Source: Blastocatellia bacterium (lineage in GTDB: Bacteria; Acidobacteriota; Blastocatellia; RBC074). Taken from it: a stretch of DNA of 64,000 nt. Below are positions 17,540-27,128 of this stretch, in pieces. The stretch is from positions 1 to 64,000 of the forward strand of contig JAEUQN010000009.1 in NCBI GenBank assembly GCA_016789725.1, read 5' to 3'. The position numbers and the translations under genes were made by a program. The notes under the pieces were generated by a model. That model was given only the letters and a program-made list of their open reading frames with translations, ran no database searches and was not told the DNA's origin. Each line of letters opens with the position of its first letter. The first letter of the stretch is position 1.

Positions 17540-18907
17540 ATGTTTTCCAAGTTTCAGCACATTCATTTCGTTGGCATCGGTGGCATTGGTATGAGCGGTA
17601 TCGCGGAGGTGCTGCTTAATCTTGGCTATCGAGTGTCCGGCTCGGATGTGAAACGCACCGCCATTACAGATCGGTTGGAGAAGCTCGGCGGCATTATTTG
17701 TGAAGGCCACGCGGCGACCAATATTGACGGGGCGAATGTCATCGTTACTTCAACTGCCGTGCGTTCGGATAATCCCGAAGTTGTTGAAGCTGTGCGCAAA
17801 CAAATTCCCGTGATTCCGCGTGCGGAAATGCTGGCCGAATTGATGCGCTTGAAATACGGCATTGCCATCGCCGGTTCGCACGGCAAGACGACGACGACTT
17901 CAATGACGGCATTCGTGCTGACGCAAGGTGGTTTGGACCCCACAGTTGTTGTCGGCGGTCGTCTGAATGCGTGGGGCAGCAATGCGAAGCTCGGCAAAGG
18001 CGATTTCATTCTGGTCGAAGCGGACGAAAGCGATAAGAGCTTTTTGAAACTTTCACCGACGATTGCGGTGGTCACGAATATAGACCGCGAGCATCTGGAC
18101 TTCTACAAAGACCTCGATGAAATCAAGGATCACTTTATTCAGTTCGTGAATAAAGTCCCGTTTTACGGCGCGGTTATTATTTGTCTGGATGATCCGAACG
18201 TGCAGGCGATCATTCCAAATATTACGCGCCGCATGATTACTTACGGAATGACAGCGCAAGCAGACATCTCGGCTTCGCAGGTCGAAGTCATGCACGACCG
18301 CTTTGGCTCGGCCTTCAATGTCAAATACCGGGGCCAGGATTTAGGTCGTGTGCGATTGAACGTTCCGGGTATGCACAACGTCAGCAACGCGCTGGCTGCG
18401 GTCTCGATTGGCCTTGATTTGGAACTCTCGTTTGAAATCATCGCTTCGGCGCTCGAAACTTTTCGTGGAGCAGAACGGCGATTTCAAATCAAAGGTGAAC
18501 ACCCCGATAACATTTTGGTCATTGACGATTATGGACATCATCCGACGGAAATTCGGGCTACGTTGGCGGCGGCGAAATCAAGCGGACGGCGGCTCGTCAC
18601 GCTCTTCCAACCGCATCGCTACACGCGGACTGCGGCCTTACGCGAAGACTTCGCGCGAAGTTTCTATGATGCAGACGTGGTGCTGCTGACGGATATTTAC
18701 GCGGCGAGCGAAGAGCCCATAGAAGGCATTACCGCGCAAGCCTTAGCCGAAGACATCGAACGCTTCGGCCATCGCAACGTGCGTTACATCGGCAGCGTTG
18801 AGCAAGGCGCAAAAGCGATTGCGGACGTCGTGCAGCCGAATGATTTGGTGCTGACGCTTGGCGCGGGCAGTGTGTGGAAGGCAGGCGAGGAGTTTTTAGC
18901 AACGTAA
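17540..18907 (+). CDS. murC: UDP-N-acetylmuramate:L-alanine ligase MurC
   Basis: A 455-residue Mur ligase that adds the first amino acid, L-alanine, to UDP-MurNAc. It starts with the UDP-binding [17 protein letters not shown] (about residues 8-24). The P-loop [12 protein letters not shown] is near 108-119, VEADESD near 166, and [10 protein letters not shown], a MurC signature, near 334. ATG 17540 fits the family start; in-frame upstream codons lie in the inverted repeat. In many bacteria murB and ddl lie between murC and ftsQ, but here ftsQ follows after seven bases, so those functions must be elsewhere. Confidence 0.95.
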   Translation: MFSKFQHIHFVGIGGIGMSGIAEVLLNLGYRVSGSDVKRTAITDRLEKLGGIICEGHAATNIDGANVIVTSTAVRSDNPEVVEAVRKQIPVIPRAEMLAELMRLKYGIAIAGSHGKTTTTSMTAFVLTQGGLDPTVVVGGRLNAWGSNAKLGKGDFILVEADESDKSFLKLSPTIAVVTNIDREHLDFYKDLDEIKDHFIQFVNKVPFYGAVIICLDDPNVQAIIPNITRRMITYGMTAQADISASQVEVMHDRFGSAFNVKYRGQDLGRVRLNVPGMHNVSNALAAVSIGLDLELSFEIIASALETFRGAERRFQIKGEHPDNILVIDDYGHHPTEIRATLAAAKSSGRRLVTLFQPHRYTRTAALREDFARSFYDADVVLLTDIYAASEEPIEGITAQALAEDIERFGHRNVRYIGSVEQGAKAIADVVQPNDLVLTLGAGSVWKAGEEFLAT

Positions 18908-18914
18908 CTTTTTT

Positions 18915-20009
18915 ATGAGCGTACCCCCCAAGAACGAAAACCAGAGTTATAGCAATATGGCACAGCGTCATCATCGTCGCGCCGCAGGAGGAACATCTGT
19001 TGTCGCCGATGTGAAGACCCCTGCCGGGCGGCGACGTGGTTTGCCGGAAGACTATCAGCGAGAAGCGGAAGAACAAGATTATCAAGCTCGCTATGAACGT
19101 GAGTTACAAGAACGCCGTCAACAACGCGCGGCTGAGCGACGCGGAACACGACAGCGCGAAATTCTATCTGGGCGCGTCGAAAAACGCCCTCGTACTCAAC
19201 CCGTCAGTGAGGCGACGAAGCGATGGGTTTACATTACGCTAATCTCGCTCGTTGCCCTGATTGTATTGGTTGGGAGCGTGATGGCGTACAGTAAAGTTAC
19301 GGGTTCGCAGTTGTTCGTTCTAAAAGAAATTGAATTGCAGGGAGCCAAGCGGGCTGCACCGAAAGAGTTGTTGCGAGTCCTGGAGCCGTACAAGTCGAAG
19401 AACCTTTGGCAACTGGATTTGCAAATAATTCGTGAGGCCATCGAAAAAAATCCCTGGGTGTTTGAAGCGGACGTGTCGCGTGTGTTGCCTGATTCTTTAC
19501 GTGTGACGGTTCACGAGCGCGAACCAGTGGCTCCCTGGCACTCTCCGCAAGGTGCGATTGTGTGGGTAGATCGTGAAGCGCGCAGTTTAGGCGAGCTTGA
19601 TTTCAATCAAGTTCAGAATGTCCCGCCAATTATTAATGGATTGGAAGAAGGTACGGACGAGGATGTGAAGGCCTTGAATCAGCGCCGCATGGAAGTCTAT
19701 CAACTTTTACTCAATGAACTCGATCAGAATGGTGCGAAGCTCTCAGAGCAAATTGACGAAGTGGATTTGAAAGAAGTGCAAGCAGTCAGATTCCATTTGC
19801 TGAAACGTAATGTGAGTGTGATGGTTGGTGACACCGAGTATCGATCCCGCTTGGAGATCGCGCTCAAAGTTCTGGATGCCATTGAGCGCAAAGACCTCTC
19901 GGCGCTCGGCTTCTATAAGATTGCAGATGCCCAAAGGGTCATCGAAAGTCGCATCTCCTATCTCAACGTCATTCGCCCGGAACAAGTCATTGTCGGGCTG
20001 GCGGAATAA
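18915..20009 (+). CDS. ftsQ: Cell division protein FtsQ
   Basis: A 364-residue bitopic divisome protein. The cytoplasmic N-terminus is unusually long (about 100 residues), rich in Arg, Glu and Gln and probably disordered. One membrane helix (about 104-124) is followed by the POTRA domain: FVLKEIELQGAKRAAPKELL, then NPWVFEADVSRVLPDSLRVTVHERE (about 178-200), whose xxVxxxxPxxLxxxxxER form is the FtsQ/DivIB hallmark. The FtsQ beta domain completes the protein. It recruits FtsL/FtsB and regulates FtsW-FtsI. ATG 18915 is used; ATG 18957 is an alternative that would remove 14 residues. Confidence 0.92.
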   Translation: MSVPPKNENQSYSNMAQRHHRRAAGGTSVVADVKTPAGRRRGLPEDYQREAEEQDYQARYERELQERRQQRAAERRGTRQREILSGRVEKRPRTQPVSEATKRWVYITLISLVALIVLVGSVMAYSKVTGSQLFVLKEIELQGAKRAAPKELLRVLEPYKSKNLWQLDLQIIREAIEKNPWVFEADVSRVLPDSLRVTVHEREPVAPWHSPQGAIVWVDREARSLGELDFNQVQNVPPIINGLEEGTDEDVKALNQRRMEVYQLLLNELDQNGAKLSEQIDEVDLKEVQAVRFHLLKRNVSVMVGDTEYRSRLEIALKVLDAIERKDLSALGFYKIADAQRVIESRISYLNVIRPEQVIVGLAE

Positions 20010-20039
20010 TAACTCCTCACCGAAAGAGGGTACTGAACT

Positions 20040-21296
20040 ATGGCAAGAAAATACTCAAATCACATTGTTGGTCTTGATATTGGCACGACCAATGTGCGCG
20101 CCGTTTTTGCTGAGCCGTTGGATGGCAAATTAGAAGTCGTCGGCATTGGCGAAGCAGAATCGAAAGGCTTGCGCAAAGGCGTGATTGTTAATCCTGATGC
20201 TGCGGTGGATTCCATCAAGCGTGCGATTGAATTGGCGGAGCGGACTTCGGGGTTACATGCAGAAGAAGCATATGTTGCATTGGGTGGATCGCACATTAAA
20301 GGCCACAATAGCCAAGGCGTGATTGCTGTTTCCTCGCGGCATCGTGAAATCACCCGTGAAGATGTGCAGCGCGTGATTGATGGCGCATGCGCGGTATCCA
20401 TCCCTTCAGGCCGAGAAATCGCAGACGTATTGCCGCAGGAATATACCGTTGACGATCAAGATGGCATTGGGGACCCGCTCGGTATGCTTGGCTCTCGCCT
20501 GGCTGTTTCGGTGCGTATTATTACCAGTCCAATTGCCGCCAAACAAAACATCGTAACCAGTGTCAACCGCGCTGGATTGATGGTCGCTGATATGTTGCTT
20601 GCGCCCTTAGCTGCTGCCGAAGCGATATTAAATGACGAGGATCGTGAATTCGGTACAGCCTTGGTTGACATCGGTGGAGAAACGACTAATCTGGCGATCT
20701 ATCAACGCGGTTCCATCTGGCATACTGCGGTGTTCCCGATAGGTGGAAATCACTTCACGAATGACATTGCATTTGGATTACGTACTCCCATTCCAGAAGC
20801 TGAGCGCATCAAGCGAGAATTCGGTTGCACATATCGGCAATTGTTGGATCAAAACAGCGCCGCTGAAATGATTGAGGTGCCAAGCGTTGGAGGACGTGAG
20901 CCTCGATTGCTTTCCCGCGACATCTTGTGCGGGATTCTGGAACCTCGCGCTGAGGAATTACTCACGCAAGTGCAGGATGAGATTCGCGCCTCCGGGTTTG
21001 ATCGCCAATTATCCAGCGGAATCATTTTGACAGGTGGCGGCTCTTTGTTAACCGGTCTGGTGGAAGTTGCTGAGCAGATCTTTGATGCGCCTGTCCGATG
21101 CAGTGGGGCAAATGATGTCGGTAGTCCTTTCGATGAGATTACAACGCCTGGCTATGCCACCGCTGTTGGCTTGGCCATTTATGGTTCGCGGCGTGGCGGG
21201 CAATTTCATCAGGCAAAATTGGGACGAAGCCAAGCCGCCAGCGTATCAATGGCGGCTAAAGTCAAAAGCATGTTTGGCAGTTTTTTGAACCTTTAA
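20040..21296 (+). CDS. ftsA: Cell division protein FtsA
   Basis: A 418-residue actin-like ATPase that tethers FtsZ filaments to the membrane. Phosphate loop 1 [12 protein letters not shown] is at about residues 11-22, and the SHS2 (1C) domain lies around 85-165. Phosphate loop 2 [14 protein letters not shown] is near 207-220 and the adenosine motif [13 protein letters not shown] near 328-340. The C-terminal [14 protein letters not shown] is the expected amphipathic membrane-targeting helix. GAAAGAGGG lies upstream of ATG 20040. It is separated from ftsZ by a 450-bp gap with its own likely promoter. Confidence 0.95.
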   Translation: MARKYSNHIVGLDIGTTNVRAVFAEPLDGKLEVVGIGEAESKGLRKGVIVNPDAAVDSIKRAIELAERTSGLHAEEAYVALGGSHIKGHNSQGVIAVSSRHREITREDVQRVIDGACAVSIPSGREIADVLPQEYTVDDQDGIGDPLGMLGSRLAVSVRIITSPIAAKQNIVTSVNRAGLMVADMLLAPLAAAEAILNDEDREFGTALVDIGGETTNLAIYQRGSIWHTAVFPIGGNHFTNDIAFGLRTPIPEAERIKREFGCTYRQLLDQNSAAEMIEVPSVGGREPRLLSRDILCGILEPRAEELLTQVQDEIRASGFDRQLSSGIILTGGGSLLTGLVEVAEQIFDAPVRCSGANDVGSPFDEITTPGYATAVGLAIYGSRRGGQFHQAKLGRSQAASVSMAAKVKSMFGSFLNL

Positions 21297-21746
21297 GAAC
21301 ACTCTTTTGGAAGGGGACCACAGGGCTTTTTTGAAGTATTCATACGCTAAAATCATTTTTTTAAGCGAATGATTAAAAAAAGTTGCAAAGAAGGGGTGAG
21401 ATTGCTTGCGCAGCACTTGGCAAATCAAGATGTTGTGCTAAAATCCGCAATCGCATACAAGATGACGCATCAATTTCAAATTCGACAATTGCTCGCGTAT
21501 CAGTGCGATTGGCCTGTTTACAGCCACTCTTTCTCACGAAGTAGTACTTCAAATTGAAAGCCTCATTATAAGAATTCTTTCCGCAGCGAGTGCTTACGGT
21601 CAGGTTATGAAGAGCAATTTCACCAAACAGGAATCCTGTTCTAAATATGTCGTAAGTGTTCAGTTCACCGAGTCGGAGAGAGGTAACAAACAAAATAATC
21701 AGGTGAGGCATGTTTTCCAACTTGCTATACAAGCAGGAGGCGCAGG
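21297..21746 (+). other. ftsA-ftsZ intergenic region
   Basis: A 450-base gap with no convincing gene. It is AT-rich, especially around 21345-21390 with runs of A and T. It contains a probable promoter (separate entry), which would leave ftsZ with an untranslated leader of about 295 bases. An extra promoter here would allow ftsZ to be expressed more strongly than the upstream wall genes. An antisense reading frame in this region was examined and rejected. Confidence 0.5.
21417..21444 (+). promoter_or_regulatory. Candidate ftsZ promoter
   Basis: TTGGCA (21417-21422) and TAAAAT (21439-21444) are separated by 16 bp. Both boxes match sigma70 consensus at five of six positions. The site lies in the ftsA-ftsZ gap, about 300 bp before the ftsZ ATG. 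Confidence 0.5.
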
Positions 21747-22883
21747 ATGGCAATAGATGATCGCCAAGAACTAGACCTCAGATTTGTTGAAGATCCTCCC
21801 ACTTCAGGAGCACGAATCAAAGTGGTCGGTGTGGGCGGTGGAGGCGGCAACGCTGTCAACCACATGATAGATGCTCATATTGAGGGCATTGATTTTTTAG
21901 TGGCGAACACAGACGCACAAGCTTTGAAACGTTCCCTTGCGCCGATCAAATTACAGATCGGCTCACGGTTAACGAAAGGGCTTGGTGCTGGAGCCAACCC
22001 GGAAATCGGGCGCGATGCTGCGCTTGAAGACACAGATAAAATCCTTGAAGCACTCGAAGGCGCAGACATGGTTTTCGTGACAGTAGGCATGGGTGGCGGC
22101 ACTGGCACTGGAGCTGCACCAATTATTGCCTCGCTGGCCGCCGAGTTAGGCGCGCTCACCGTTGCGGTCGTTACGAAGCCTTTTCCTTTTGAGGGGCGTC
22201 GTCGTATGCATCAGGCTGATCTGGGCTTACAGGAACTGCGTTCGGTAGTGGATACGCTGATTACAATTCCCAACGAACGGCTTAAACAAACTGTGGATCG
22301 TAACATGACCCTGGCGGATTCTTTCCGTATGGCAGATGATGTGTTGCGACAGGCAGTGCAAGGCATTTCGGATTTGATTACTGTCCCTGGCTTTATCAAT
22401 GTGGATTTTGCAGACGTCAAATCTATTATGAGGGGGATGGGAATTGCCCTCATGGGAACTGGACACGCGCTGGGAGACAATCGTGCCCAAGAGGCAACTC
22501 AGCGAGCGATTTCCAGCCCGCTGCTGGAAGAGGCTACCATCGAAGGTGCCAAAGGTGTCTTAGTTAATATCACAGGCGGAGCCGACTTGACACTGTTTGA
22601 AGTGGATGAGGCTATGCACATTATCCATGATGCGGCAGACCCCGATGCCAACATCATTTTCGGAACTGTGACGGATGAACGATTACAAAATGAAATGAAG
22701 ATTACTGTGATTGCTACAGGGTTCGAGAAAGCGAAAGCTGCCGAAAATCTTCATAACTTCCCGGTGCGGCAAAATTCGACATCATCCACCTCACCGAGAG
22801 TTGTAGGAACCACGAACCCTGCTCCCTCTATGCGTCAGGAAGACTACGAAACTCCGGCGTATCTCCGCAAAAAGGCTGACTAA
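21747..22883 (+). CDS. ftsZ: Cell division GTPase FtsZ
   Basis: A 378-residue tubulin homologue that forms the Z ring. [15 protein letters not shown] is at about residues 26-40. The tubulin signature GGGTGTG is at 116-122 and the T7-loop region with [11 protein letters not shown] is near 218-228. After the core, a short linker (about 330-360) ends in [12 protein letters not shown], the C-terminal conserved peptide that binds FtsA. The ribosome site AGGAGG lies a few bases before ATG 21747. It is the last gene of the division cluster, followed by a strong hairpin. Confidence 0.97.
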   Translation: MAIDDRQELDLRFVEDPPTSGARIKVVGVGGGGGNAVNHMIDAHIEGIDFLVANTDAQALKRSLAPIKLQIGSRLTKGLGAGANPEIGRDAALEDTDKILEALEGADMVFVTVGMGGGTGTGAAPIIASLAAELGALTVAVVTKPFPFEGRRRMHQADLGLQELRSVVDTLITIPNERLKQTVDRNMTLADSFRMADDVLRQAVQGISDLITVPGFINVDFADVKSIMRGMGIALMGTGHALGDNRAQEATQRAISSPLLEEATIEGAKGVLVNITGGADLTLFEVDEAMHIIHDAADPDANIIFGTVTDERLQNEMKITVIATGFEKAKAAENLHNFPVRQNSTSSTSPRVVGTTNPAPSMRQEDYETPAYLRKKAD

Positions 22884-22922
22884 CCAAATAGTTTTAATTT
22901 TTTTATTAGCGGTCACGAATTA

Positions 22923-22954
22923 AAGCCGCAAGCTAAAATCCCAGCTTGCGGCTT
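22923..22954 (+). terminator. Hairpin after ftsZ, probable end of the dcw transcript
   Basis: AAGCCGCAAGCT (22923-22934) pairs perfectly with AGCTTGCGGCTT (22943-22954) around an 8-base loop. No T-run follows on the plus strand, so intrinsic termination may be weak; it may instead protect the 3' end. TTTAATT follows it on the minus strand. Confidence 0.5.
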
Positions 22955-23321
22955 GCACTCAATGTTTAATGTGATATAGCATACGCCTACCCATTGAACA
23001 GCAGTGCTGAATATCTGTCATCTTGGCGCGGGGCTTGGCGTCAAACATGATTCCCGCATCTTGCCTTTACAGATGCTTATAGCAAGAGTTTCTTGCGATG
23101 CCTTGAAGTAACCTTCAGGCCTGCGGTCAGTTTGCCTCACTCACTACCGAAAGCAGCAAAGCTTCTGTCGTAATCAAGCGCGGCTTAGTACAGATCAAGC
23201 AAAATCTCTGGGGATTCAGAGCACAAGATTGAGCGTTGCAAGCGATTCCTGAAGGAAGCTTTGCAGCTAGTTCATTTGCCTATTCCGACCAATAAATAAG
23301 TCTACATAAGGAGACCTAAAA
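22955..23321. other. Gap between ftsZ and the hfq-like gene
   Basis: No protein gene was recognised in these 367 bases. Small structures are visible: a direct repeat CTTGGCG at about 23023 and 23034, and a short hairpin around GCCTTGAAG...CTTCAGGC near 23100-23119. A small RNA or a long hfq leader is possible, but nothing decisive can be read. The last bases carry the AAGGAG ribosome site of the next gene. Confidence 0.4.
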
Positions 23322-23678
23322 TTGAATAGAAAGTTAATTCGCACCACATTAGCTGAAGTCAAAGAACGCGAGGCACAGGTACATGCCGCGCGAACGGCCC
23401 AACAATCGGCCCAACAATCGGCCCAACAGCAAGCCGCTGCGCAGCGGAAGAAAGTTCCGCCTGAGCAAACGAATGCTGAAAGCTTCTATTACAAAAAGCA
23501 GATGGATGCTCATACGCCGATGGTTATTGTTCTCCAGGATGGGGAAACCTTACACGGTTCGATTGAATGGTATGACAAAAACAGCATCAAGCTGCACCGT
23601 CCAGACGGCCCAAATTTGTTGATTCTCAAACATAATATCAAGTACTTGTATAAAGATTCTGAATCTTCCAAAAAGTAA
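23322..23678 (+). CDS. hfq: Hfq-like RNA chaperone with N-terminal extension
   Basis: A 118-residue protein whose C-terminal 65 residues form an Sm fold. Sm1 is [19 protein letters not shown] (about residues 68-86) with [10 protein letters not shown] after it, and Sm2 is [12 protein letters not shown] (about 100-111). Here KHNI stands where Hfq proteins have YKHAIS-type residues. Hfq hexamers match small RNAs to mRNAs. The first 50 residues are unusual: charged, then [15 protein letters not shown] encoded by a 12-bp repeat. Most Hfq proteins have tails at the C-terminus instead. The start is TTG 23322, decided by AAGGAG eight bases upstream. It is followed 45 bp later by pdxA. Confidence 0.8.
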   Translation: MNRKLIRTTLAEVKEREAQVHAARTAQQSAQQSAQQQAAAQRKKVPPEQTNAESFYYKKQMDAHTPMVIVLQDGETLHGSIEWYDKNSIKLHRPDGPNLLILKHNIKYLYKDSESSKK

Positions 23679-23723
23679 TCTTCAAGTTTGTTGAGAATCT
23701 GCCGATTAGTGGCGCGTCCCGTC

Positions 23724-24758
23724 ATGACTTTGTCCAGCAGTAACGAAAGTACCTCGCTACGCCCGCGTGTCGGAATCACAATTGGTGATCCGGCAGGTAT
23801 TGGCCCAGAAGTTGCCCTGAAGGCTGCGAGCCACCACGACGTCCTTGCGATTTGTCTTCCTATACTCATTGGTGACGCCAACTATCTCCTCAAACAGGCA
23901 GACGCTTTGGGACTTCCAAAGCTCTTCCATATTGTCTATTCAGGTGATCCTATCCCTCTCCGCGCGGAGAGGCCTGTCCTCTACGATCTGCCGAATCTTC
24001 CCTCTTCGCTCATTCTTGGTCAGGAGCAGGCTGTAGCCGGGCGTGCCGCTGGTGAGTATATTGAAGCGGCAGTTCAGTTATGTTTGGCAGGGCAGATTGA
24101 GGCTATGACAACAGCACCCATCAATAAAAAAGCTTTGCATTTAGGAGGCTATCAATATCCAGGTCATACCGAAATGCTGGCACAGCTCGCCGGTGTAAAA
24201 GAGGTAGCCATGTCATTTATTGCGCCAAAGCTACGAGTCGCCTTATTGACAACTCATCTTCCGCTTTCTGCGGTTTCTGGACAGGTCAAAAAAGAGGCGA
24301 TTGAAAGGTTAATCCGGTTGGTGCAACGAGAGATGATTCGATTCGGTCTGGCGCATCCGCGCATTGCTGTTGCAGCGCTTAACCCGCACGGCGGCGAAGC
24401 GGGTTTGTTTGGCACTGAAGAATCGACAGAAATGAAGCCGGCCATTGAAACCTGTCAAGTGGATGGGATTGATGTAAGTGGACCGTATGCGGGCGATACC
24501 ATCTTTTTGCGTGCCGCACGAGGCGAATTTGACATCGTCATTTCCTGCTATCACGATCAGGGGCTAATTCCGATCAAGTGTTTTTCGTTTGGTGAAGCGG
24601 TCAATGTTACGTTGGGGCTGCCGTTTATTCGGACCTCCGTAGATCATGGCACTGGCTTCGACATTGCCGGGCAAGGGAAAGCCGACCCGGCCAGCATGAT
24701 CGTGGCGATTAAATTAGCCGCCGAAATGGCACTTCACGTGAGACTCACATCATCGTAA
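23724..24758 (+). CDS. pdxA: 4-hydroxythreonine-4-phosphate dehydrogenase PdxA
   Basis: A 344-residue NAD-dependent enzyme of the DXP-dependent pyridoxal phosphate pathway. It oxidises 4-phosphohydroxy-threonine, which then loses CO2 to give 3-amino-2-oxopropyl phosphate. The N-terminal GITIGDPAGIGPEVALKA (about residues 16-33) is the family signature. The metal-binding histidines are in GHTEMLAQLAG and TTHLPLSAV, and the third site is YHDQGLIPIKCFSFGEAVN. Its length is normal. ATG 23724 is preferred; the frame also opens at TTG 23688. It lies between hfq and a GNAT gene, probably co-transcribed. Confidence 0.94.
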   Translation: MTLSSSNESTSLRPRVGITIGDPAGIGPEVALKAASHHDVLAICLPILIGDANYLLKQADALGLPKLFHIVYSGDPIPLRAERPVLYDLPNLPSSLILGQEQAVAGRAAGEYIEAAVQLCLAGQIEAMTTAPINKKALHLGGYQYPGHTEMLAQLAGVKEVAMSFIAPKLRVALLTTHLPLSAVSGQVKKEAIERLIRLVQREMIRFGLAHPRIAVAALNPHGGEAGLFGTEESTEMKPAIETCQVDGIDVSGPYAGDTIFLRAARGEFDIVISCYHDQGLIPIKCFSFGEAVNVTLGLPFIRTSVDHGTGFDIAGQGKADPASMIVAIKLAAEMALHVRLTSS

Positions 24759-24769
24759 GATTCCAAGCT

Positions 24770-25543
24770 ATGTCTGCATCACCCACTTATCAAATTCGTG
24801 ATTGCCTGAGCCTGGACGATTTTGCCGCCTGCATCAATTTGCAGCGCGAGGTATGGCAGTTTTCGGATTTGGATATCACCCCGTTGCGGTCTTTCGTGAT
24901 TACCAGAAATAGCGGTGGTTTTACGCTCGGTGCCTTTGCCGAAAGTGATGGGAGTTTGTTGGGCTTTGCTCATGCGCTCGCCGCGTTTGATGAACGGCGG
25001 CAGCCGTTTTTCTATTCGCACATGCTTGCTGTTTCGCCGCAACTGCAAAACTCTGGGATTGGCGTCGAACTAAAATTTGCCCAGCGACGTCGAGCTTTGG
25101 ATCGAGGTGTTCCTTTAATGGTTTGGACCTTTGACCCATTGCAATCGCGCAACGCCTACCTAAATATCATCAAGCTCGGCGCGGTTGTACGCAAATACAA
25201 GGTTAATTACTACGGCAATCAAAGCACCAGCGCACTGCATCGCGGGTTGGACACGGATCGGTTGTTGGCGGAATGGTGGGTGGCTTCATCTCGTGTTGGC
25301 ACGGTTGCCGAAGCCACGGGAAAAGTCGAAACCCCGACGGCTGTCATCGCGTCTGTGGAAGTGCCTTTTGATATTGAGCAAATCAAAGCTCGTAGCCTGG
25401 ATGAGGCGCGCACCTGGCAATTGAAAATTCGCGCTGAATTTGAGCAACACCTTGCGGCAGGCTTGTATTGCGCCGATTTTGTACGTGGCAACGTGGAGAC
25501 GCCGAGCCGGTATTTATTTTTCCAAGACGAAGGGAATCCATAG
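24770..25543 (+). CDS. GNAT superfamily acetyltransferase-like protein
   Basis: A 257-residue protein with a GNAT fold in the first 170 residues. RDCLSLDDFAACINLQREVW is the opening strand and helix. FYSHMLAVSPQLQNSGIGVELK (about 83-104) holds the strand-4 and acetyl-CoA pyrophosphate loop in the usual Q/R-x-x-G-x-G/A form, here QNSGIG. The remainder resembles an uncharacterised group of large GNAT-like proteins (COG3375) with a second C-terminal segment. The substrate is unknown. It starts 11 bp after pdxA and ends three bases before the DUF1080 gene, so it bridges two functional groups. Confidence 0.75.
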   Translation: MSASPTYQIRDCLSLDDFAACINLQREVWQFSDLDITPLRSFVITRNSGGFTLGAFAESDGSLLGFAHALAAFDERRQPFFYSHMLAVSPQLQNSGIGVELKFAQRRRALDRGVPLMVWTFDPLQSRNAYLNIIKLGAVVRKYKVNYYGNQSTSALHRGLDTDRLLAEWWVASSRVGTVAEATGKVETPTAVIASVEVPFDIEQIKARSLDEARTWQLKIRAEFEQHLAAGLYCADFVRGNVETPSRYLFFQDEGNP

Positions 25544-25546
25544 ATT

Positions 25547-26275
25547 ATGCGAACAAGTTTTCTACTTCTATTCATTACTCTATTTACGGTTTCGGCCCTG
25601 GCGCAAAAACCGAATGAACTCACGAAAGCTGAAAAGAAGGCCGGCTGGAAATTGTTATTTGACGGTAAAACCTTGAATGGCTGGCGCGGTTTTCATCAAG
25701 ACAGCGTTCCTGGTGATTGGACCGTTGAAGATGGTTCGATCACCAAAGTCAAAGCTGACGGTGGAAAGCGGCCTTCCGGCGGAGACATCATCACCGTCGA
25801 GCAGTTCGATAACTTTGAATTCTCGTTTGAATGGAAGCTTAACAAAGGTGGTAACAGCGGCGTTAAATATTTAGTTTCTGAAAGCTTGCCTCCAACGGGT
25901 AAATCGGGCGTGAGCTTTGAATATCAAGTGCTTGATGATGATAATCATCCTGATGCCAAAATGGGCATTGCAGGCAATCGCAAAGCGGGTTCGCTTTACG
26001 ATTTGATTCCTGCTCCCAGCAACAAAATCATCAAACCTGTTGGCGAATTCAATCAATCCAAAGTCATCGTCAAAGGCAATCACATCGAACATTGGCTCAA
26101 TGGCGTGAAGATGTTGGAATTTGAACGCGGCAGTGAAAAATTCAAACAGCTCATTGCACAAAGCAAATTCAAAAACAACAAAGGGTTTGGTGAAATCGCC
26201 AAAGGCCACGTTTTGCTGCAAGATCACGGCGACCAGATTTGGTATCGCAATCTAAAAATCAGAGAACTAAAGTAG
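25547..26275 (+). CDS. Exported DUF1080 (3-keto-disaccharide hydrolase-type) protein
   Basis: A 242-residue secreted protein with a signal peptide (about 1-19, cleavage after ALA). The DUF1080 beta-sandwich begins WKLLFDGKTLNGWRGF (about 33-48), continues DWTVEDGSITK, and ends with the typical ILLQDHGDQIWYRNLKIREL-like terminus. Members fold like concanavalin lectins/glucanases, and some cleave 3-keto-glycosides. It heads the set HUMPS decarboxylase, zinc dehydrogenase, TIM-barrel isomerase and SDR, which supports a role in breaking down an oxidised sugar outside the cytoplasm. The exact substrate is not deducible. It is followed by a heptamer hairpin. Confidence 0.88.
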   Translation: MRTSFLLLFITLFTVSALAQKPNELTKAEKKAGWKLLFDGKTLNGWRGFHQDSVPGDWTVEDGSITKVKADGGKRPSGGDIITVEQFDNFEFSFEWKLNKGGNSGVKYLVSESLPPTGKSGVSFEYQVLDDDNHPDAKMGIAGNRKAGSLYDLIPAPSNKIIKPVGEFNQSKVIVKGNHIEHWLNGVKMLEFERGSEKFKQLIAQSKFKNNKGFGEIAKGHVLLQDHGDQIWYRNLKIRELK

Positions 26276-26284
26276 GCGGCATTT

Positions 26285-26355
26285 GGTAGTCGGTAGGCAG
26301 TAGGCGCTTCGCGTGTCCAAACTACCGACTACCGACTACCGACTACCGACTACTC
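26285..26355. repeat. Heptamer-repeat hairpin, ACTACCG type
   Basis: The right arm is four perfect copies of ACTACCG (26321-26348) plus a partial fifth, ending four bases before the next ATG. The left arm (about 26285-26305) carries the complementary units TAGTCGG, TAGGCAG, TAGGCGC. The element fills the gap between the DUF1080 and HUMPS genes. Confidence 0.9.
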
Positions 26356-26358
26356 CCA

Positions 26359-27039
26359 ATGAATCCAATTGTACAAATTTCCCTTGACCTCACTGACATC
26401 AACGAAGCTATCGAAACTGCCCGGATCGCGTTGGAAGCAGGTGTAGACTGGCTCGAAGCCGGAACACCGCTCATCCTTGCTGAAGGCTTACACGGCGTGC
26501 GCGCCTTGCGCCAGGAATTTCCTGACACGCCCATCGTAGCGGATTTAAAAACGATGGACGGCGGCTATCTCGAAGCCGAAATGATGGCGAAAGCGGGCGC
26601 CACACATGTCGTAGTGATGGCACGCGCGCATCCTGAAACCATCAAATGTGTTGTCAAAGCCGGACGCGATTTCGGCGTCAAAGTGATGGGCGACAACATG
26701 GTGTTCGAAGACAAAGCGGCAGCCAGCAAAATGCTGGAAGACTTAGGCTGTGATTACATCGTGCATCATACGGGCTACGATGAACGCAATGGGATTTTCG
26801 CGGAGACGGGCAAAATGCTCAGCCCGCTGGATGATTTGGATGCGGTCGTCAAAGCGGTCAGCATTCCCGTCCAAGCCGTTGGCGGGCTTTCGATTGAGCA
26901 AGCGATTTCGATGCCGAAACGCGGCGCTCCGCTCGTGGTGATTGGCGCACCGTTAGCGATAGATGCGCATTCATTCGCCGTCGCCAGCAACGACCTAAAA
27001 ACTGTTTTGACTGAAATTACTCGAAGGATTCGAGAGTAA
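26359..27039 (+). CDS. HUMPS/KGPDC-family decarboxylase or aldolase
   Basis: A 226-residue TIM barrel of the orotidine-monophosphate decarboxylase suprafamily. The characteristic strand-3 motif VADLKTMDGGY (about residues 60-70) matches 3-hexulose-6-phosphate synthase (DxKTxDGG) more closely than ketogulonate-phosphate decarboxylase (DxKxxDxG). AVGGLSIEQA (about 173-182) is the phosphate-binding end. Known members are hexulose-phosphate synthase (formaldehyde fixation) and 3-keto-L-gulonate-6-phosphate decarboxylase. No partner isomerase (PHI) is adjacent, so a sugar-acid decarboxylase role or an unknown reaction is equally likely. It lies in the sugar-catabolic set between two inverted repeats. 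Confidence 0.8.
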   Translation: MNPIVQISLDLTDINEAIETARIALEAGVDWLEAGTPLILAEGLHGVRALRQEFPDTPIVADLKTMDGGYLEAEMMAKAGATHVVVMARAHPETIKCVVKAGRDFGVKVMGDNMVFEDKAAASKMLEDLGCDYIVHHTGYDERNGIFAETGKMLSPLDDLDAVVKAVSIPVQAVGGLSIEQAISMPKRGAPLVVIGAPLAIDAHSFAVASNDLKTVLTEITRRIRE

Positions 27040-27041
27040 TT

Positions 27042-27112
27042 GATGACGCTAACTATTAGTTTGTGTCATCTCGCAATGATCCATTTGTCCGCAAGCTAAT
27101 AGTTTGCGTTAC
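27042..27112. repeat. Double hairpin between the HUMPS and dehydrogenase genes
   Basis: The first hairpin, 27042-27070, pairs GATGACGCTAAC with GTTTGTGTCATC around TATTA (10 of 12). The second unit, about 27090-27112, contains CTAATAGTTTGCGTTAC. This is the near reverse complement of the first unit's inner part (ACGCTAACTATTAG), so the two can also pair with each other. It directly follows the HUMPS stop. Confidence 0.75.
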
Positions 27113-27128
27113 TTTGTTCGGAGTATTC

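Noticed and set aside
21373-21753. Minus-strand frame in the ftsA-ftsZ gap
   Set aside because: No ribosome site and no motif; it crosses the candidate ftsZ promoter and the ftsZ start. Its mixed composition looks non-coding.
22955-23321. Gap after ftsZ considered as a structured RNA such as 6S or RNase P RNA
   Set aside because: Only short local pairings are seen; none of the conserved elements of those RNAs could be recognised by eye.
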